DNA of 64,000 bases from JAVJST01 sp040219295. GTDB taxonomy: Bacteria; Pseudomonadota; Alphaproteobacteria; Rhodospirillales; Casp-alpha2. The stretch lies in assembly GCA_040219295.1 (NCBI GenBank), contig JAVJST010000001.1, forward strand, positions 186,001 to 250,000, read 5' to 3'. This document shows positions 56,330 to 64,000 of the stretch, in pieces. The translations under genes and the position numbers were made by a program. How positions within the stretch are numbered: the first letter of the stretch is position 1; each line of letters begins with the position of its first letter. Under the pieces are notes generated by a model that ran no database searches, was not told the DNA's origin, and worked only from the letters and a program-made list of their open reading frames with translations.

Positions 56330-56575
56330 TCAGCTAGCCGCCTTGGATTTTTCCTCGCTCGACTGTTCCTGCGAGGCGACGTCGCCCTCTTCCGACTTGA
56401 GCGCCTTCTGATCCTCTTCGGCGACGCTTTCGGTCTCGTCCTTGACGTTCTTCTTGAAGGACTTGAGGCCCTTGCCGAAGTCGCCCATCAGCCGTGAGAT
56501 CTTGCCGCCACCGCCGAACAGGACGAGGACAACAACCAGGACAATCAGCCAATGCCAAATGCTAAACGTACCCAT
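56330..56575 (-). CDS. tatA: Twin-arginine translocase subunit TatA
   Basis: An 81-residue pore-forming Tat subunit: a short N-terminus, one helix (IWHWLIVLVVVLVLFGGGGK), the FGGGG hinge, then the amphipathic helix ISRLMGDFGKGLKSFKK and an acidic tail. It is the first tat gene, 131 bases after scpB on the same strand. Confidence 0.96.
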   Translation of the reverse strand: MGTFSIWHWLIVLVVVLVLFGGGGKISRLMGDFGKGLKSFKKNVKDETESVAEEDQKALKSEEGDVASQEQSSEEKSKAAS

Positions 56576-56706
56576 TTAACTACCTACTCTCTCCCAGGAT
56601 TGTATCCATCGGTCTCGATTGGGCCGGATAATGGCATGCCACCGCCGGTTCGGCAATGCGCCTAGGGCTGCCAATCGGCATCGCGGATAGCGGCGCCCGG
56701 CGGCTC

Positions 56707-57459
56707 TCAGGCGGCGTTCGGATCGAGTGGCTCGGCGATATCTTCCTCATCGTCCGGTTCCGACAACACGCCGTCGTCCGCGGGTTTCGGCGGTTGTGCT
56801 GCCTTGTCGGCTTCAGTGTCGCCACCCCGGCTACGATAGACGTTGAGCGCCGGGCCGGACTCCAGCAGTCCGGCCGCTTTCAGATCGTCGAGACCCGGTA
56901 GATCACCAATTTTTTCGAGGCCGAAGTGGTCGAGGAAAACGTCCGTCGTGCCCCAGGTCATGGGCCGGCCCGGCGCCTCGCGTCGGCCTTTCGGTTTGAT
57001 CCAGCTCTTTTCGAACAGCAGGTCCAGGGTTCCCTTGCTGAGACCAACGCCCCGGATCTCCTCGATCTCGGGACGCGAAACCGGTTGGTGATAGGCGATG
57101 ATCGCGAGCGTCTCCATGGCCGCACGGCTGAGCTTGCGCTCAACTTCCGCCTCGACGTTCAGGACCGGGCCGAGATCCTCGGCTGTTCGAAATGCCCATG
57201 ACGCACCGGCACGGACCAGGTTTACACCGCGCGCCTCGTAGTCGTCCTGCAGATCCTTCAGGATGGTCTTCGTGTTCATGCCCTCCGGCACACGATTGGC
57301 GAGTGCCCGTTCCGACACCGGTTCGGCGGTCGCGAACAGGATTGCCTCCAGGACGCGCTTGACCTTGGCGATCTCTTCCGGATCGGGCGCGGCCTCCTCC
57401 GCCGGCGCTTCCGCGTCGGCTTCTTCGTGGATGACTTCTTCGCTCGCTTGTTCGCTCAT
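56707..57459 (-). CDS. scpB: Segregation and condensation protein B
   Basis: A 250-residue ScpB, the winged-helix dimer that links ScpA to SMC in the condensin complex. Conserved segments are KRVLEAILFATAEPVSERAL, ETLAIIAYHQPVSRPEIEEI and RPMTWGTTDVFLDHFGLEKI. The N-terminus is acidic, and the C-terminus has a poorly conserved Pro/Glu tail. The start overlaps the scpA stop by four bases. Confidence 0.95.
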   Translation of the reverse strand: MSEQASEEVIHEEADAEAPAEEAAPDPEEIAKVKRVLEAILFATAEPVSERALANRVPEGMNTKTILKDLQDDYEARGVNLVRAGASWAFRTAEDLGPVLNVEAEVERKLSRAAMETLAIIAYHQPVSRPEIEEIRGVGLSKGTLDLLFEKSWIKPKGRREAPGRPMTWGTTDVFLDHFGLEKIGDLPGLDDLKAAGLLESGPALNVYRSRGGDTEADKAAQPPKPADDGVLSEPDDEEDIAEPLDPNAA

Positions 57460-58367
57460 GATTCTGAATCCGTCAGATCGTTACTGGCATTATCGTGTGT
57501 GTCGTCGGCGGACTCGCCTTTCGCAGGCTGACCTTTCGCAGGCTGACCTTCCGCAGGCTGGCCGAAGCGCTCGCCGGCGCTGACATAGATCGGCCCGAAC
57601 GGACCGGTCTGGCGAATGTTGACCTGGCCTTCGCGGGCAAGTTCGAGGCTGGCCGTGAACGTCGCCGCGATTGCCGAGCGCCGCTCGATCGGGTCGGCAT
57701 TCTCGTTGATGGCTTCGTCCGGCAGGAAGGCCCACAGGCTCTCCCAATCGGGGATCGATCCCAGCATTCGACGAATTCGGTCGAGCGCCTGATCGACGGT
57801 GTAGAGAGTGAACGGTTCGATCTCCATCGATTTTGGCGCCGTGCGGCGCTGGATGTCGCCATAGGCACTCATCAGATCATAGAGATCGGCATCGAATATC
57901 GTGATGAAACTCGTCGTGAACTTCTCCGGCGCGCCGCGCGGGAAGAAATCCCGGCCAAGCCGGTTGCGGGTGATCAGGTTCTCGCCAGCTTCACGCATGC
58001 TCTCGAGGCGCTGCAGTTGCCACGCCAGCGCGGCGGCCATTTCCTCGCCGCTCGGCTGTTCCTCGTCATCGAGGTCTGGCAGCAGCAAGCGCGACTTTAG
58101 ATATGCGAGCCATGCGGCCATGACGAGATAGTCGGCCGCAAGCTCGAGATCCCGACGACGTGCTTCGGCGACGAACGCCAGGTACTGATCGGCGAGTTCG
58201 AGAATGGAAACGTGAATCAGATCGACCTTCTGATCGCGCGCCAAAGTCAGCAGAACGTCCAGCGGTCCCGCGTAACCGTCGATATCGACGAAAAACGCCT
58301 CTCCCGGCGGCGACGTGCCGTCGGCCGGCTGCGTCATGTCCTCGTTCCAGGTGTCGGCGGCGGTCAT
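57456..58367 (-). CDS. scpA: Segregation and condensation protein A
   Basis: The kleisin subunit of bacterial condensin, 303 residues. It begins with FFVDIDGYAGPLDVLLTLAR, the diagnostic segment, followed by VDLIHVSILELADQYL and AADYLVMAAWLAYLKSRLLL. I chose the ATG at 58367 because it overlaps the nagZ stop as ATGA and gives the normal length; the frame continues to 58571 only across nagZ. The C-terminal tail contains three near-identical five-residue repeats (GQPAK/E) encoded by a 15-bp DNA repeat. Confidence 0.94.
   Translation of the reverse strand: MTAADTWNEDMTQPADGTSPPGEAFFVDIDGYAGPLDVLLTLARDQKVDLIHVSILELADQYLAFVAEARRRDLELAADYLVMAAWLAYLKSRLLLPDLDDEEQPSGEEMAAALAWQLQRLESMREAGENLITRNRLGRDFFPRGAPEKFTTSFITIFDADLYDLMSAYGDIQRRTAPKSMEIEPFTLYTVDQALDRIRRMLGSIPDWESLWAFLPDEAINENADPIERRSAIAATFTASLELAREGQVNIRQTGPFGPIYVSAGERFGQPAEGQPAKGQPAKGESADDTHDNASNDLTDSES
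57517..57561 (-). repeat. 15-bp triplicate repeat inside the scpA 3' end
   Basis: The plus-strand unit CCTTTCGCAGGCTGA occurs at 57517-57531 and 57532-57546, with a two-mismatch copy at 57547-57561. It keeps the reading frame and encodes the GQPAE/K repeats in the disordered tail of ScpA. Confidence 0.9.
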
Positions 58368-59413
58368 GCGGCGAGCTTTCCTAAGAGGCGGCGGATGCGG
58401 GCATCCGTTGTCTCGCGGTCGAGGGACGAGGAACCGCTCGAGCCGAAGATCTTCCGACTGTTCTCCGTTGCGGTGTAGCGCGCGAAGGCAGTATCCCCGA
58501 GCGCGCCCGCCGCACTCGCGACAGCGATCATTTCTTCCATTTCGCCGTTGCAGTGGAGGACGGCGTCGCAACCGGCAGCGAGCGAGGCCGTTGTGCGATC
58601 ACCGAGCGACCCGCCCAGGGCTTTCATGCTGAGGTCGTCAGAGACCAGGAAACCCTCGAAACCGATCTCGTCCCGGATGATGTCCGCAATGACGGTAGCC
58701 GAAGTGGTTGCCGGTGCGTTCGGATCGATAGCCGTATAGACGACGTGCGCCGTCATGCCCCACGGCCTGCCCCATGCCAGTTCGGCAGTGTCCCGGAACG
58801 GTGCGAAATCGACCGACCGGAGTTCTTCGAGCGGCGCGTCGACGATCGGAAGGTCGTGGTGGCTGTCGACCGTGGCGCGGCCATGCCCAGGGATGTGCTT
58901 GATCACCGGAACCACTCCGTGGGCAATCATCTGACCGCAGACGATGTTGCCGAGCCTCGCGCTCTGCCCGGGCGTTCGGCCGACCGCGCGGTCACCGATC
59001 ACGTCGTGTGAACCCGGCTGCGGCACGTCAAGTACGGGAACGCAGTCGACGGTGATTCCGAGGTCCGCGAGCTCGGCGGCGATCAGCGCCGCGTTCAGGC
59101 TGGCGGCCTCCTCGCCGGCATTGGCATCGACCGAATGCAGATCGGCGATGGAACCGGCAGTCGGAGCCGCGCGCCAATGCGGCGGGCCGAGGCGCTGCAC
59201 ACGGCCACCTTCCTGATCGATCAGCACCGGCGCGTCGTCGCGTCCGACGCAGCCACGCATCTCGGACACCAGGGCACGAACCTGATCCGGTTCCTGAACA
59301 TTGCGGGCGAAAAGAATGAACCCAAGCGGACTGCTGGCGCGATAAAACGCTCGCTCGTCGGCGGTTAGCTCCGGTCCTGCGCATCCGAAAATCGCGGCGA
59401 GCGGCGCACCCAT
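58364..59413 (-). CDS. nagZ: Beta-N-acetylhexosaminidase NagZ
   Basis: A 349-residue GH3 enzyme of peptidoglycan recycling, removing GlcNAc from anhydro-muropeptides in the cytoplasm. The catalytic loop reads KHIPGHGRATVDSHHDLP with the NagZ-specific Asp-His pair, and FLVSDDLSMKALGG contains the nucleophile Asp. In many bacteria NagZ products influence AmpC induction. The stop overlaps the scpA start; the start is three bases from the SPOR gene stop. Confidence 0.96.
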   Translation of the reverse strand: MGAPLAAIFGCAGPELTADERAFYRASSPLGFILFARNVQEPDQVRALVSEMRGCVGRDDAPVLIDQEGGRVQRLGPPHWRAAPTAGSIADLHSVDANAGEEAASLNAALIAAELADLGITVDCVPVLDVPQPGSHDVIGDRAVGRTPGQSARLGNIVCGQMIAHGVVPVIKHIPGHGRATVDSHHDLPIVDAPLEELRSVDFAPFRDTAELAWGRPWGMTAHVVYTAIDPNAPATTSATVIADIIRDEIGFEGFLVSDDLSMKALGGSLGDRTTASLAAGCDAVLHCNGEMEEMIAVASAAGALGDTAFARYTATENSRKIFGSSGSSSLDRETTDARIRRLLGKLAA

Positions 59414-59416
59414 GTG

Positions 59417-60403
59417 TCAGGACCCCGGCCGAACGACGAGGCAACCGACGTTGCGCGTGCTCAACTCGCCGCACAGCGCCTTTGCGGCTGCGGCGTCGGC
59501 GAGCGGGCCGGCGCGCAGCCGGTAGAAAATCCCCTTGTCGCCGCCGAGATCGACGCGGACGATCGATAGGCCGAGACGGCCGAGCAAATCCGTATGGGCC
59601 GCGCGAAGCCTTTTCCATTCGGCCTCCGCGCGATCCTGGGAGCGCAGCGCGGCCAGCTGGATCCGGTAGGTATCGGACGTCGGCAAACGCGACGCGAGAT
59701 CGGCCGACGGCTGGGTTTCAGCGGCAGCCTGGGTGGCCGGTTCGGGCGCGGGCTCCGGCTCAGGCGCCGGTTTCGGCTCCGGCGTGTTCGAGGCCGTTTC
59801 GGTGGTGGCCGGCGCTTCGGCGATCGGTTCGGGCATGCTCGGCGGTTCGCTTGAGGCGTCGAGGGCGCTTGTCGTCGGCTCCTCGGCGGGCGGCGCGGGT
59901 GGTGGTGCGTCGGCGGCCGTTGTCATTGCCGGGTCCAGTGCCATCGGTTCGAGGGCCATGGGCTGGCCCTCGGCGATATCGCCCATCGTCTCGGCAGCGC
60001 CGGTCGAGGCGACAGCCGGTTCGGAAACCGCCGCTGTATTTTCCGGCAGCGTCATCGGCTCTTCCGGCGGCGGCAGCAGGTGCTCGACCTCGCTTCCGGC
60101 ACCCTCGCCGTTCAGGCGGTTGTACACCAGCTTGTCGCGGTCCGGGACATCCATGCCGCCGGGATCGGCGGGACGGACCTTGATCGGCGCGATATCGGCG
60201 CGGATGATGGGCACGTCGCCCTGCTGCTGATTGGCGACGAACTCCTTGCCCCACATTACCCAGACGCCGCCGGAAACCACGCCGACCAGTATCAGGAAGG
60301 CAACCAGCCGGCCCCACTTGCGCCCGGGCTTGCGGCGTTCGACGGGCTCGAACTCAAGGCGTTCGGCGATACCGCCGTCGGCGCGATCTTCCGGTCTCGG
60401 CAT
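59417..60403 (-). CDS. SPOR-domain membrane protein
   Basis: A 328-residue bitopic protein: cytoplasmic charged N-terminus, one membrane helix (GRLVAFLILVGVVSGGVWVM, about residues 31-50), a long Pro/Glu/Ala-rich periplasmic linker, and a C-terminal SPOR domain (YRIQLAALRSQDRAEAEWKR, FYRLRAGPLADAAAAKALC). SPOR domains bind denuded glycan strands at the septum, so it probably localises to the division site. It sits between argS and nagZ, a conserved alphaproteobacterial position. Confidence 0.9.
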   Translation of the reverse strand: MPRPEDRADGGIAERLEFEPVERRKPGRKWGRLVAFLILVGVVSGGVWVMWGKEFVANQQQGDVPIIRADIAPIKVRPADPGGMDVPDRDKLVYNRLNGEGAGSEVEHLLPPPEEPMTLPENTAAVSEPAVASTGAAETMGDIAEGQPMALEPMALDPAMTTAADAPPPAPPAEEPTTSALDASSEPPSMPEPIAEAPATTETASNTPEPKPAPEPEPAPEPATQAAAETQPSADLASRLPTSDTYRIQLAALRSQDRAEAEWKRLRAAHTDLLGRLGLSIVRVDLGGDKGIFYRLRAGPLADAAAAKALCGELSTRNVGCLVVRPGS

Positions 60404-62160
60404 CAGCGCATTTCCTCGACCGGTGCTACGCCGATGACAGCAAGGCCGGAGGCGATGACGCTGGCCAAGCCGCGGACCATTGCCAACCGGGCGCGGGTCA
60501 GGTCGTCGTCATCGTCGGTGATGAAACGTAGGCTTGTATTGTCCCGACCCATGTTCCACAGCGCGTGAAAGTTGGCGGCAAGATCGTTCAGGTAAAACGC
60601 GACACGATGGGGTTCGTGCGCTTCGGCGGCGCTCTCGACGGTCCGCGGCCATTCCGCCATGCGGCGCAATAGGCCAATCTCGGCAGGGTCGGACAGCCGG
60701 TCGAGCGGCACTGCGGCCAGCGTCTCGGGCGCGACGGAGTCGTCGCCCCATTTCTCGGCCGCATGGCGCATCACCGAATGCGCCCGCGCATGGGCGTATT
60801 GCACGTAGAACACCGGATTATCCTTGGATTGTTCTTTCACTTTCTGCAGGTCGAAATCCAGCGGCGCATCGTTCTTTCGGGTCAGCATGATGAAGCGGAA
60901 GACGTCGCGTCCGACCTCCTCCATCACATCCCGCATGGTAACAAATCGACCGGCCCTCTTCGACATCTTCAACGGTTGCCCGCCGTCCATCAGGTTGACC
61001 ATGCGGCAGAGTTTGACGTCGAGATTGCCCTCGTCGCCGGTCAACGCCTTGACCGCGGCCTGCAACCGCTTGACGTACCCACCGTGATCGGCGCCCCAGA
61101 CATCGACCATTGTCTTGTAACCGCGCCGGTACTTGTCGAAGTGGTACGCGATGTCCGTTGCGAAATAAGTGTATGAATCATCAGACTTTTTGATCGGCCG
61201 ATCGACATCGTCGCCGTAATCGGTCGAACGGAACAGGGTCTGCGGGCGGGGCTCCCAGTCCTCCGGCGTCTTGCCTTTCGGGGGCTCCAGCACGCCGGTG
61301 TAGAGAAGGCCCTTGGCGTCGAGATCGGAAAGCGCCTCTTCGACCTTGCCGGCCGCGACGATCCCGCGTTCGGACGTGAAAACCTCGTGGTCGATGCCCA
61401 TCCGGTGCAGATCGTCGCGAATCAACGCCATCATCGATTCGCACGCCATGACGCGGAAATCCTCGAGCCAGTCATCGTCGCTGCCTGTCGTCCACTTGTC
61501 ACCGTCCCGTTCGGCAATCTCGCGCGCCGGTGCAATCAAGTAATCGCCCGGGTATAGACCTTCGGGAATCTCGCCGATGTTCTCGCCCAGCGCCTCGCGG
61601 TATCGCAGATGAAGCGACCGAGCAAGAGCGTCGATCTGCGCACCGGCGTCGTTGATCCAATACTCGCGCGTCACCGCGTAACCGGCCTTTTCGAGCAACG
61701 ATGCAAGTGCATCGCCGAAAACCGCGCCGCGGCCGTGACCGGCATGCATTGGCCCGGTCGGATTGACCGAGACGTACTCGACGTTGATCGGTTCGCCGGC
61801 GCCCTTGGTTGAATCGCCGTAGGCGTTGCCCTGGCGCAGGATCGTCTGCAGTTCTGCGTGCCAGATGGAATCTGCGAGAGTCAGATTGACGAAACCTGGG
61901 CCGGCGATCTCCGCCGATTCAATCGCCGGGTCGCCCGACAATGCGTTGACGAGCGCGCCGGCAATCTCGCGCGGATTCATGCCGGCCGGTTTGGCGATCA
62001 CCATTGCGGCGTTCGTCGTCACGTGGCCGTGGCTCGTATCGCGCGGCGGTTCGACATTCACCCTGGCAAAGTCGAGTCCTGCCGGCAGGGTGCCCTCGGC
62101 GACGAACCGATCGAGAATATCGATAATCGCGTCGCGTCCGAATGGTCGGGTCCAGGCCAT
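60403..62160 (-). CDS. argS: Arginyl-tRNA synthetase
   Basis: Class I synthetase of 585 residues. The HIGH motif appears as PMHAGHGRG and the KMSKS motif as KMSKRAGRFVT. The N-terminal tRNA D-loop-binding domain and the C-terminal DALR anticodon-binding domain (VQYAHARAHSVMRHA onward) are both complete. The stop overlaps the SPOR gene start (TGATG), so the genes are coupled. The 96-base gap to dgt upstream shows no terminator. Confidence 0.97.
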   Translation of the reverse strand: MAWTRPFGRDAIIDILDRFVAEGTLPAGLDFARVNVEPPRDTSHGHVTTNAAMVIAKPAGMNPREIAGALVNALSGDPAIESAEIAGPGFVNLTLADSIWHAELQTILRQGNAYGDSTKGAGEPINVEYVSVNPTGPMHAGHGRGAVFGDALASLLEKAGYAVTREYWINDAGAQIDALARSLHLRYREALGENIGEIPEGLYPGDYLIAPAREIAERDGDKWTTGSDDDWLEDFRVMACESMMALIRDDLHRMGIDHEVFTSERGIVAAGKVEEALSDLDAKGLLYTGVLEPPKGKTPEDWEPRPQTLFRSTDYGDDVDRPIKKSDDSYTYFATDIAYHFDKYRRGYKTMVDVWGADHGGYVKRLQAAVKALTGDEGNLDVKLCRMVNLMDGGQPLKMSKRAGRFVTMRDVMEEVGRDVFRFIMLTRKNDAPLDFDLQKVKEQSKDNPVFYVQYAHARAHSVMRHAAEKWGDDSVAPETLAAVPLDRLSDPAEIGLLRRMAEWPRTVESAAEAHEPHRVAFYLNDLAANFHALWNMGRDNTSLRFITDDDDDLTRARLAMVRGLASVIASGLAVIGVAPVEEMR

Positions 62161-62256
62161 GGTTTCGGGTTCCTTAGATTCTCTGTCTTGGTCTACTGGT
62201 GTCGGCCGGTATCCGAGGCAGGCCGGGTCAGGATTTGAGGTCCAGGTCAGATCGGC

Positions 62257-63450
62257 TCAGGATGTTCTCGCCTGCACATCGAACAGCCGGCGGTGTTCGT
62301 CGAGCGCCAACCTGTCCGTCATGCCGGCGATATAGTCCGCCACCAGCGCGGCCGTTTCGGGTTCACCCGGTCCCGCCGCCTGGCGTCGCCATTCCGTCGG
62401 CAGACATCCAGGTTCAGCGACGAGAAGACGGAACAGATCGCTGACGACCCGGCGTGCCTTGCTCGTCATCCGGTTGAGCTTGTAATGGCGGTACATGTTC
62501 TCGAAAAGAAACTTTTTCATCGAGGCATCGTTGTTGCGCATGTTCTCGGAGAATCCGGCCACGGGCCGGCCCAGATTACGCACGTCCTCGGCACTCTTCG
62601 GCCGGGCATCGCGAAGGCGCCGATTGGTCTCCTCGATCAGGTCCTCGACCATCGCGCCGATCATTCGGCGCACCGCCTCGTGAATGGTTCTCGAATCGTC
62701 GAGATCGGGATAGCTTTTTCGCACATCGTGAAAGATCGGCCCCACCAGCGGAACGTCGTCCAGGTCGTCGATGGTGAAGAGACCCGCCCGCAAGCCGTCG
62801 TCGATGTCGTGATTGTTATAGGCGATATCATCACTCTGCGCGGCGATCTGCGCCTCGGCCCCGGCGTAGGAATGAATCTCCAGCGTCATGCTGTCGTCGA
62901 TCTCGGCGATACCGCGCGGAAGGTTGGCATTGGCGCCCGGCTTTGACGTCAGGGGGCCGTTGTGCTTGACGATTCCCTCGACCGTTTCCCAGGTCAGGTT
63001 GAGGCCATCGAACGCCGGATAGCGGTGCTCCAGCTCAGTGACCACCCGCATCGACTGGGCGTTGTGATCGAAGCCGCCGAAGGGCCCCATCGCTTCCTTA
63101 AGGGCATCTTCGCCGGCATGTCCGAACGGTGGGTGGCCGAGGTCGTGCGCCAACGCCAGGGCCTCGCCGAGGTCTTCGTTGAGCCGCAGATAACGGCATA
63201 CCGAACGCGCGATCTGGGCGACTTCGAGGCTGTGGGTCAGCCGGGTGCGGAAGAAGTCGCCCTCGTGATTGACGAACACCTGTGTCTTGTACTCAAGGCG
63301 CCGAAACGCCTCGCAATGGACGATACGGTCGCGGTCGCGTTGAAAGCAGGTACGGGTGCTGCTCTCGGGCTCTTCGAAGCGTCTGCCGCGCGATTTGGCA
63401 GGATCGCAGGCGAACGGTGCTAGCTCTGTTGATGCGGGGGTCGCGGACAT
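62257..63450 (-). CDS. dgt: dGTPase-like HD-domain triphosphohydrolase
   Basis: A 397-residue deoxyguanosinetriphosphate triphosphohydrolase-like protein. HCEAFRRLEYKTQVF and THSLEVAQIARSV precede the HD metal motif HDLGHPPFGHAGEDAL, and DDIAYNNHDIDDG supplies the remaining metal ligand. Members hydrolyse dNTPs to nucleoside and tripolyphosphate, and some act in phage defence. It lies upstream of argS on the same strand, the usual alphaproteobacterial order. A 56-base gap separates it from recJ. Confidence 0.93.
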   Translation of the reverse strand: MSATPASTELAPFACDPAKSRGRRFEEPESSTRTCFQRDRDRIVHCEAFRRLEYKTQVFVNHEGDFFRTRLTHSLEVAQIARSVCRYLRLNEDLGEALALAHDLGHPPFGHAGEDALKEAMGPFGGFDHNAQSMRVVTELEHRYPAFDGLNLTWETVEGIVKHNGPLTSKPGANANLPRGIAEIDDSMTLEIHSYAGAEAQIAAQSDDIAYNNHDIDDGLRAGLFTIDDLDDVPLVGPIFHDVRKSYPDLDDSRTIHEAVRRMIGAMVEDLIEETNRRLRDARPKSAEDVRNLGRPVAGFSENMRNNDASMKKFLFENMYRHYKLNRMTSKARRVVSDLFRLLVAEPGCLPTEWRRQAAGPGEPETAALVADYIAGMTDRLALDEHRRLFDVQARTS

Positions 63451-63506
63451 GCCGGAAACCTACTCCGCCGCTTCGGGGCGGGCAACTCAGGATCGGCCGA
63501 TCCGAG

Positions 63507-64000
63507 TCATGCCAGGGCGGCGTCGTCGATGATGATCTGCGGCGTGGAGCGGCCCTGCCAGGTATTGAGGCGCAGCTTGCCCGCGATGTGCAGGGTTGGG
63601 CGGCTGCGATGCAGCAGAAGTTCTCCGAGCGGCGTGCCGACGGAGCGGAAGCAGATTCCGTCCAGCCGCCCGCGTGAATCGTCCTCGAGCCGGCATTTGA
63701 CGTGGTTCTCGCCAACAATGTCGGCGAATTGAAGGCGGACACCGGCGAGCGCGAATCGCGGCTCCGGGTTTGCCGTTCCGAACGGGCCGATCGAGGCAAT
63801 CAGATCGATCAGTTCGGCGGTTGCCGCCGCGACCTTCAGATGACCGTCGATCGTCTGGGTCGGGTAGAAGCCGCTCGCCGTCATCTGCTGGGCGATCCGT
63901 TTTTCAAGGAAGTGGCTGAAGTCTTCCAGCTTTTCCGCATCGAGCGAGAAACCGGCCGCCATCATGTGCCCGCCTCCCTTGGTCAGCAGGCCCGATTGAC
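63507..64000 (-). CDS. recJ: Single-stranded-DNA exonuclease RecJ, C-terminal part (runs off window)
   Basis: The visible 163 residues are the C-terminal end of RecJ: LLTKGGGHMMAAGFSLD is the DHHA1 glycine-rich motif, followed by IGPFGTANPEPRFALAGV and the OB-fold tail ending IIIDDAALA. The DHH catalytic core lies beyond 64000. RecJ degrades 5' single-stranded ends in recombination and mismatch repair. The frame continues open to the window edge. Confidence 0.95.
   Translation of the reverse strand, partial: QSGLLTKGGGHMMAAGFSLDAEKLEDFSHFLEKRIAQQMTASGFYPTQTIDGHLKVAAATAELIDLIASIGPFGTANPEPRFALAGVRLQFADIVGENHVKCRLEDDSRGRLDGICFRSVGTPLGELLLHRSRPTLHIAGKLRLNTWQGRSTPQIIIDDAALA

Noticed and set aside
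63451..63506. Terminator between recJ and dgt
   Set aside because: The 56-base gap shows no convincing stem followed by a T-run; the genes may be co-transcribed.

Overview
The window is a gene-dense, high-GC chromosomal segment from an alphaproteobacterium, most likely a member of the Rhodospirillales or a close uncultured relative. This rests on MipZ-type cell-division ATPases, TrmFO, the YajC-SecD-SecF-Mth938 block, and the order ArgS-SPOR-NagZ-ScpA-ScpB-TatABC-SerS-SurE-Pcm-NlpD, which is typical of that group. No insertion sequence, prophage, CRISPR array or rRNA is visible. One tRNA gene, tRNA-Lys(TTT), is present.

Layout. 1-1570 holds galU and the start of ugd on the minus strand (UDP-glucuronate supply). 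They are preceded by an unusual 730-bp gene-free region with a consensus-like promoter, an 11-bp phased repeat array, a 10-bp phased repeat cluster and a hairpin. 2303-6182 carries a nitronate monooxygenase-like enzyme, 5-formyl-THF cyclo-ligase, an SDR and an FkbM methyltransferase. 6224-9506 is a minus-strand block of a membrane J-protein, a VWA protein and two tandem MipZ-like ATPases. 9594-17708 holds a DUF3179 protein, a GH114/TM1410-like exported protein, ChaC, a solo response regulator with a convergent Hpt protein, a LuxR-type regulator, small membrane proteins, an internally deleted glutamine synthetase remnant and a MetX-like hydrolase. 17806-20454 has convergent AzgA permease and MFS genes separated by a 45-bp triplicated repeat.

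20734-35446 contains small membrane ORFs, an alpha/beta hydrolase with a strong terminator, tRNA-Lys, coaD-gyrA, an MFS/PLP-decarboxylase pair, divergent ssb and uvrA with a LexA-like site, then a PycTM-like membrane protein with an adjacent family-6 nucleotidyltransferase, and a pentapeptide-repeat protein. 35543-45654 has trmFO, a GNAT acetyltransferase, a 969-residue exported ankyrin/proline-rich protein, an NDUFAF6-like squalene/phytoene synthase homolog, a PuuD-like membrane domain and a very divergent PEP-carboxylase homolog. 45666-64000 is the conserved housekeeping run: protein export (SecDF-YajC, TatABC), chromosome segregation (ScpAB), cell-wall metabolism (NagZ, NlpD, SPOR), tRNA charging (ArgS, SerS), repair and nucleotide pools (SurE, Dgt, RecJ, Pcm). 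It is interrupted by a decayed sulfatase remnant at 50174-50506.

The observations I would check first are the PycTM-like/nucleotidyltransferase pair (32928-34089), the repeat-rich leader upstream of galU (1571-2302), the PEPC-like protein that has lost the family's catalytic motifs (42715-45654), the in-frame glutamine synthetase deletion (16388-16696), and the sulfatase pseudogene. All family assignments were made by reading motifs; no database search was run.
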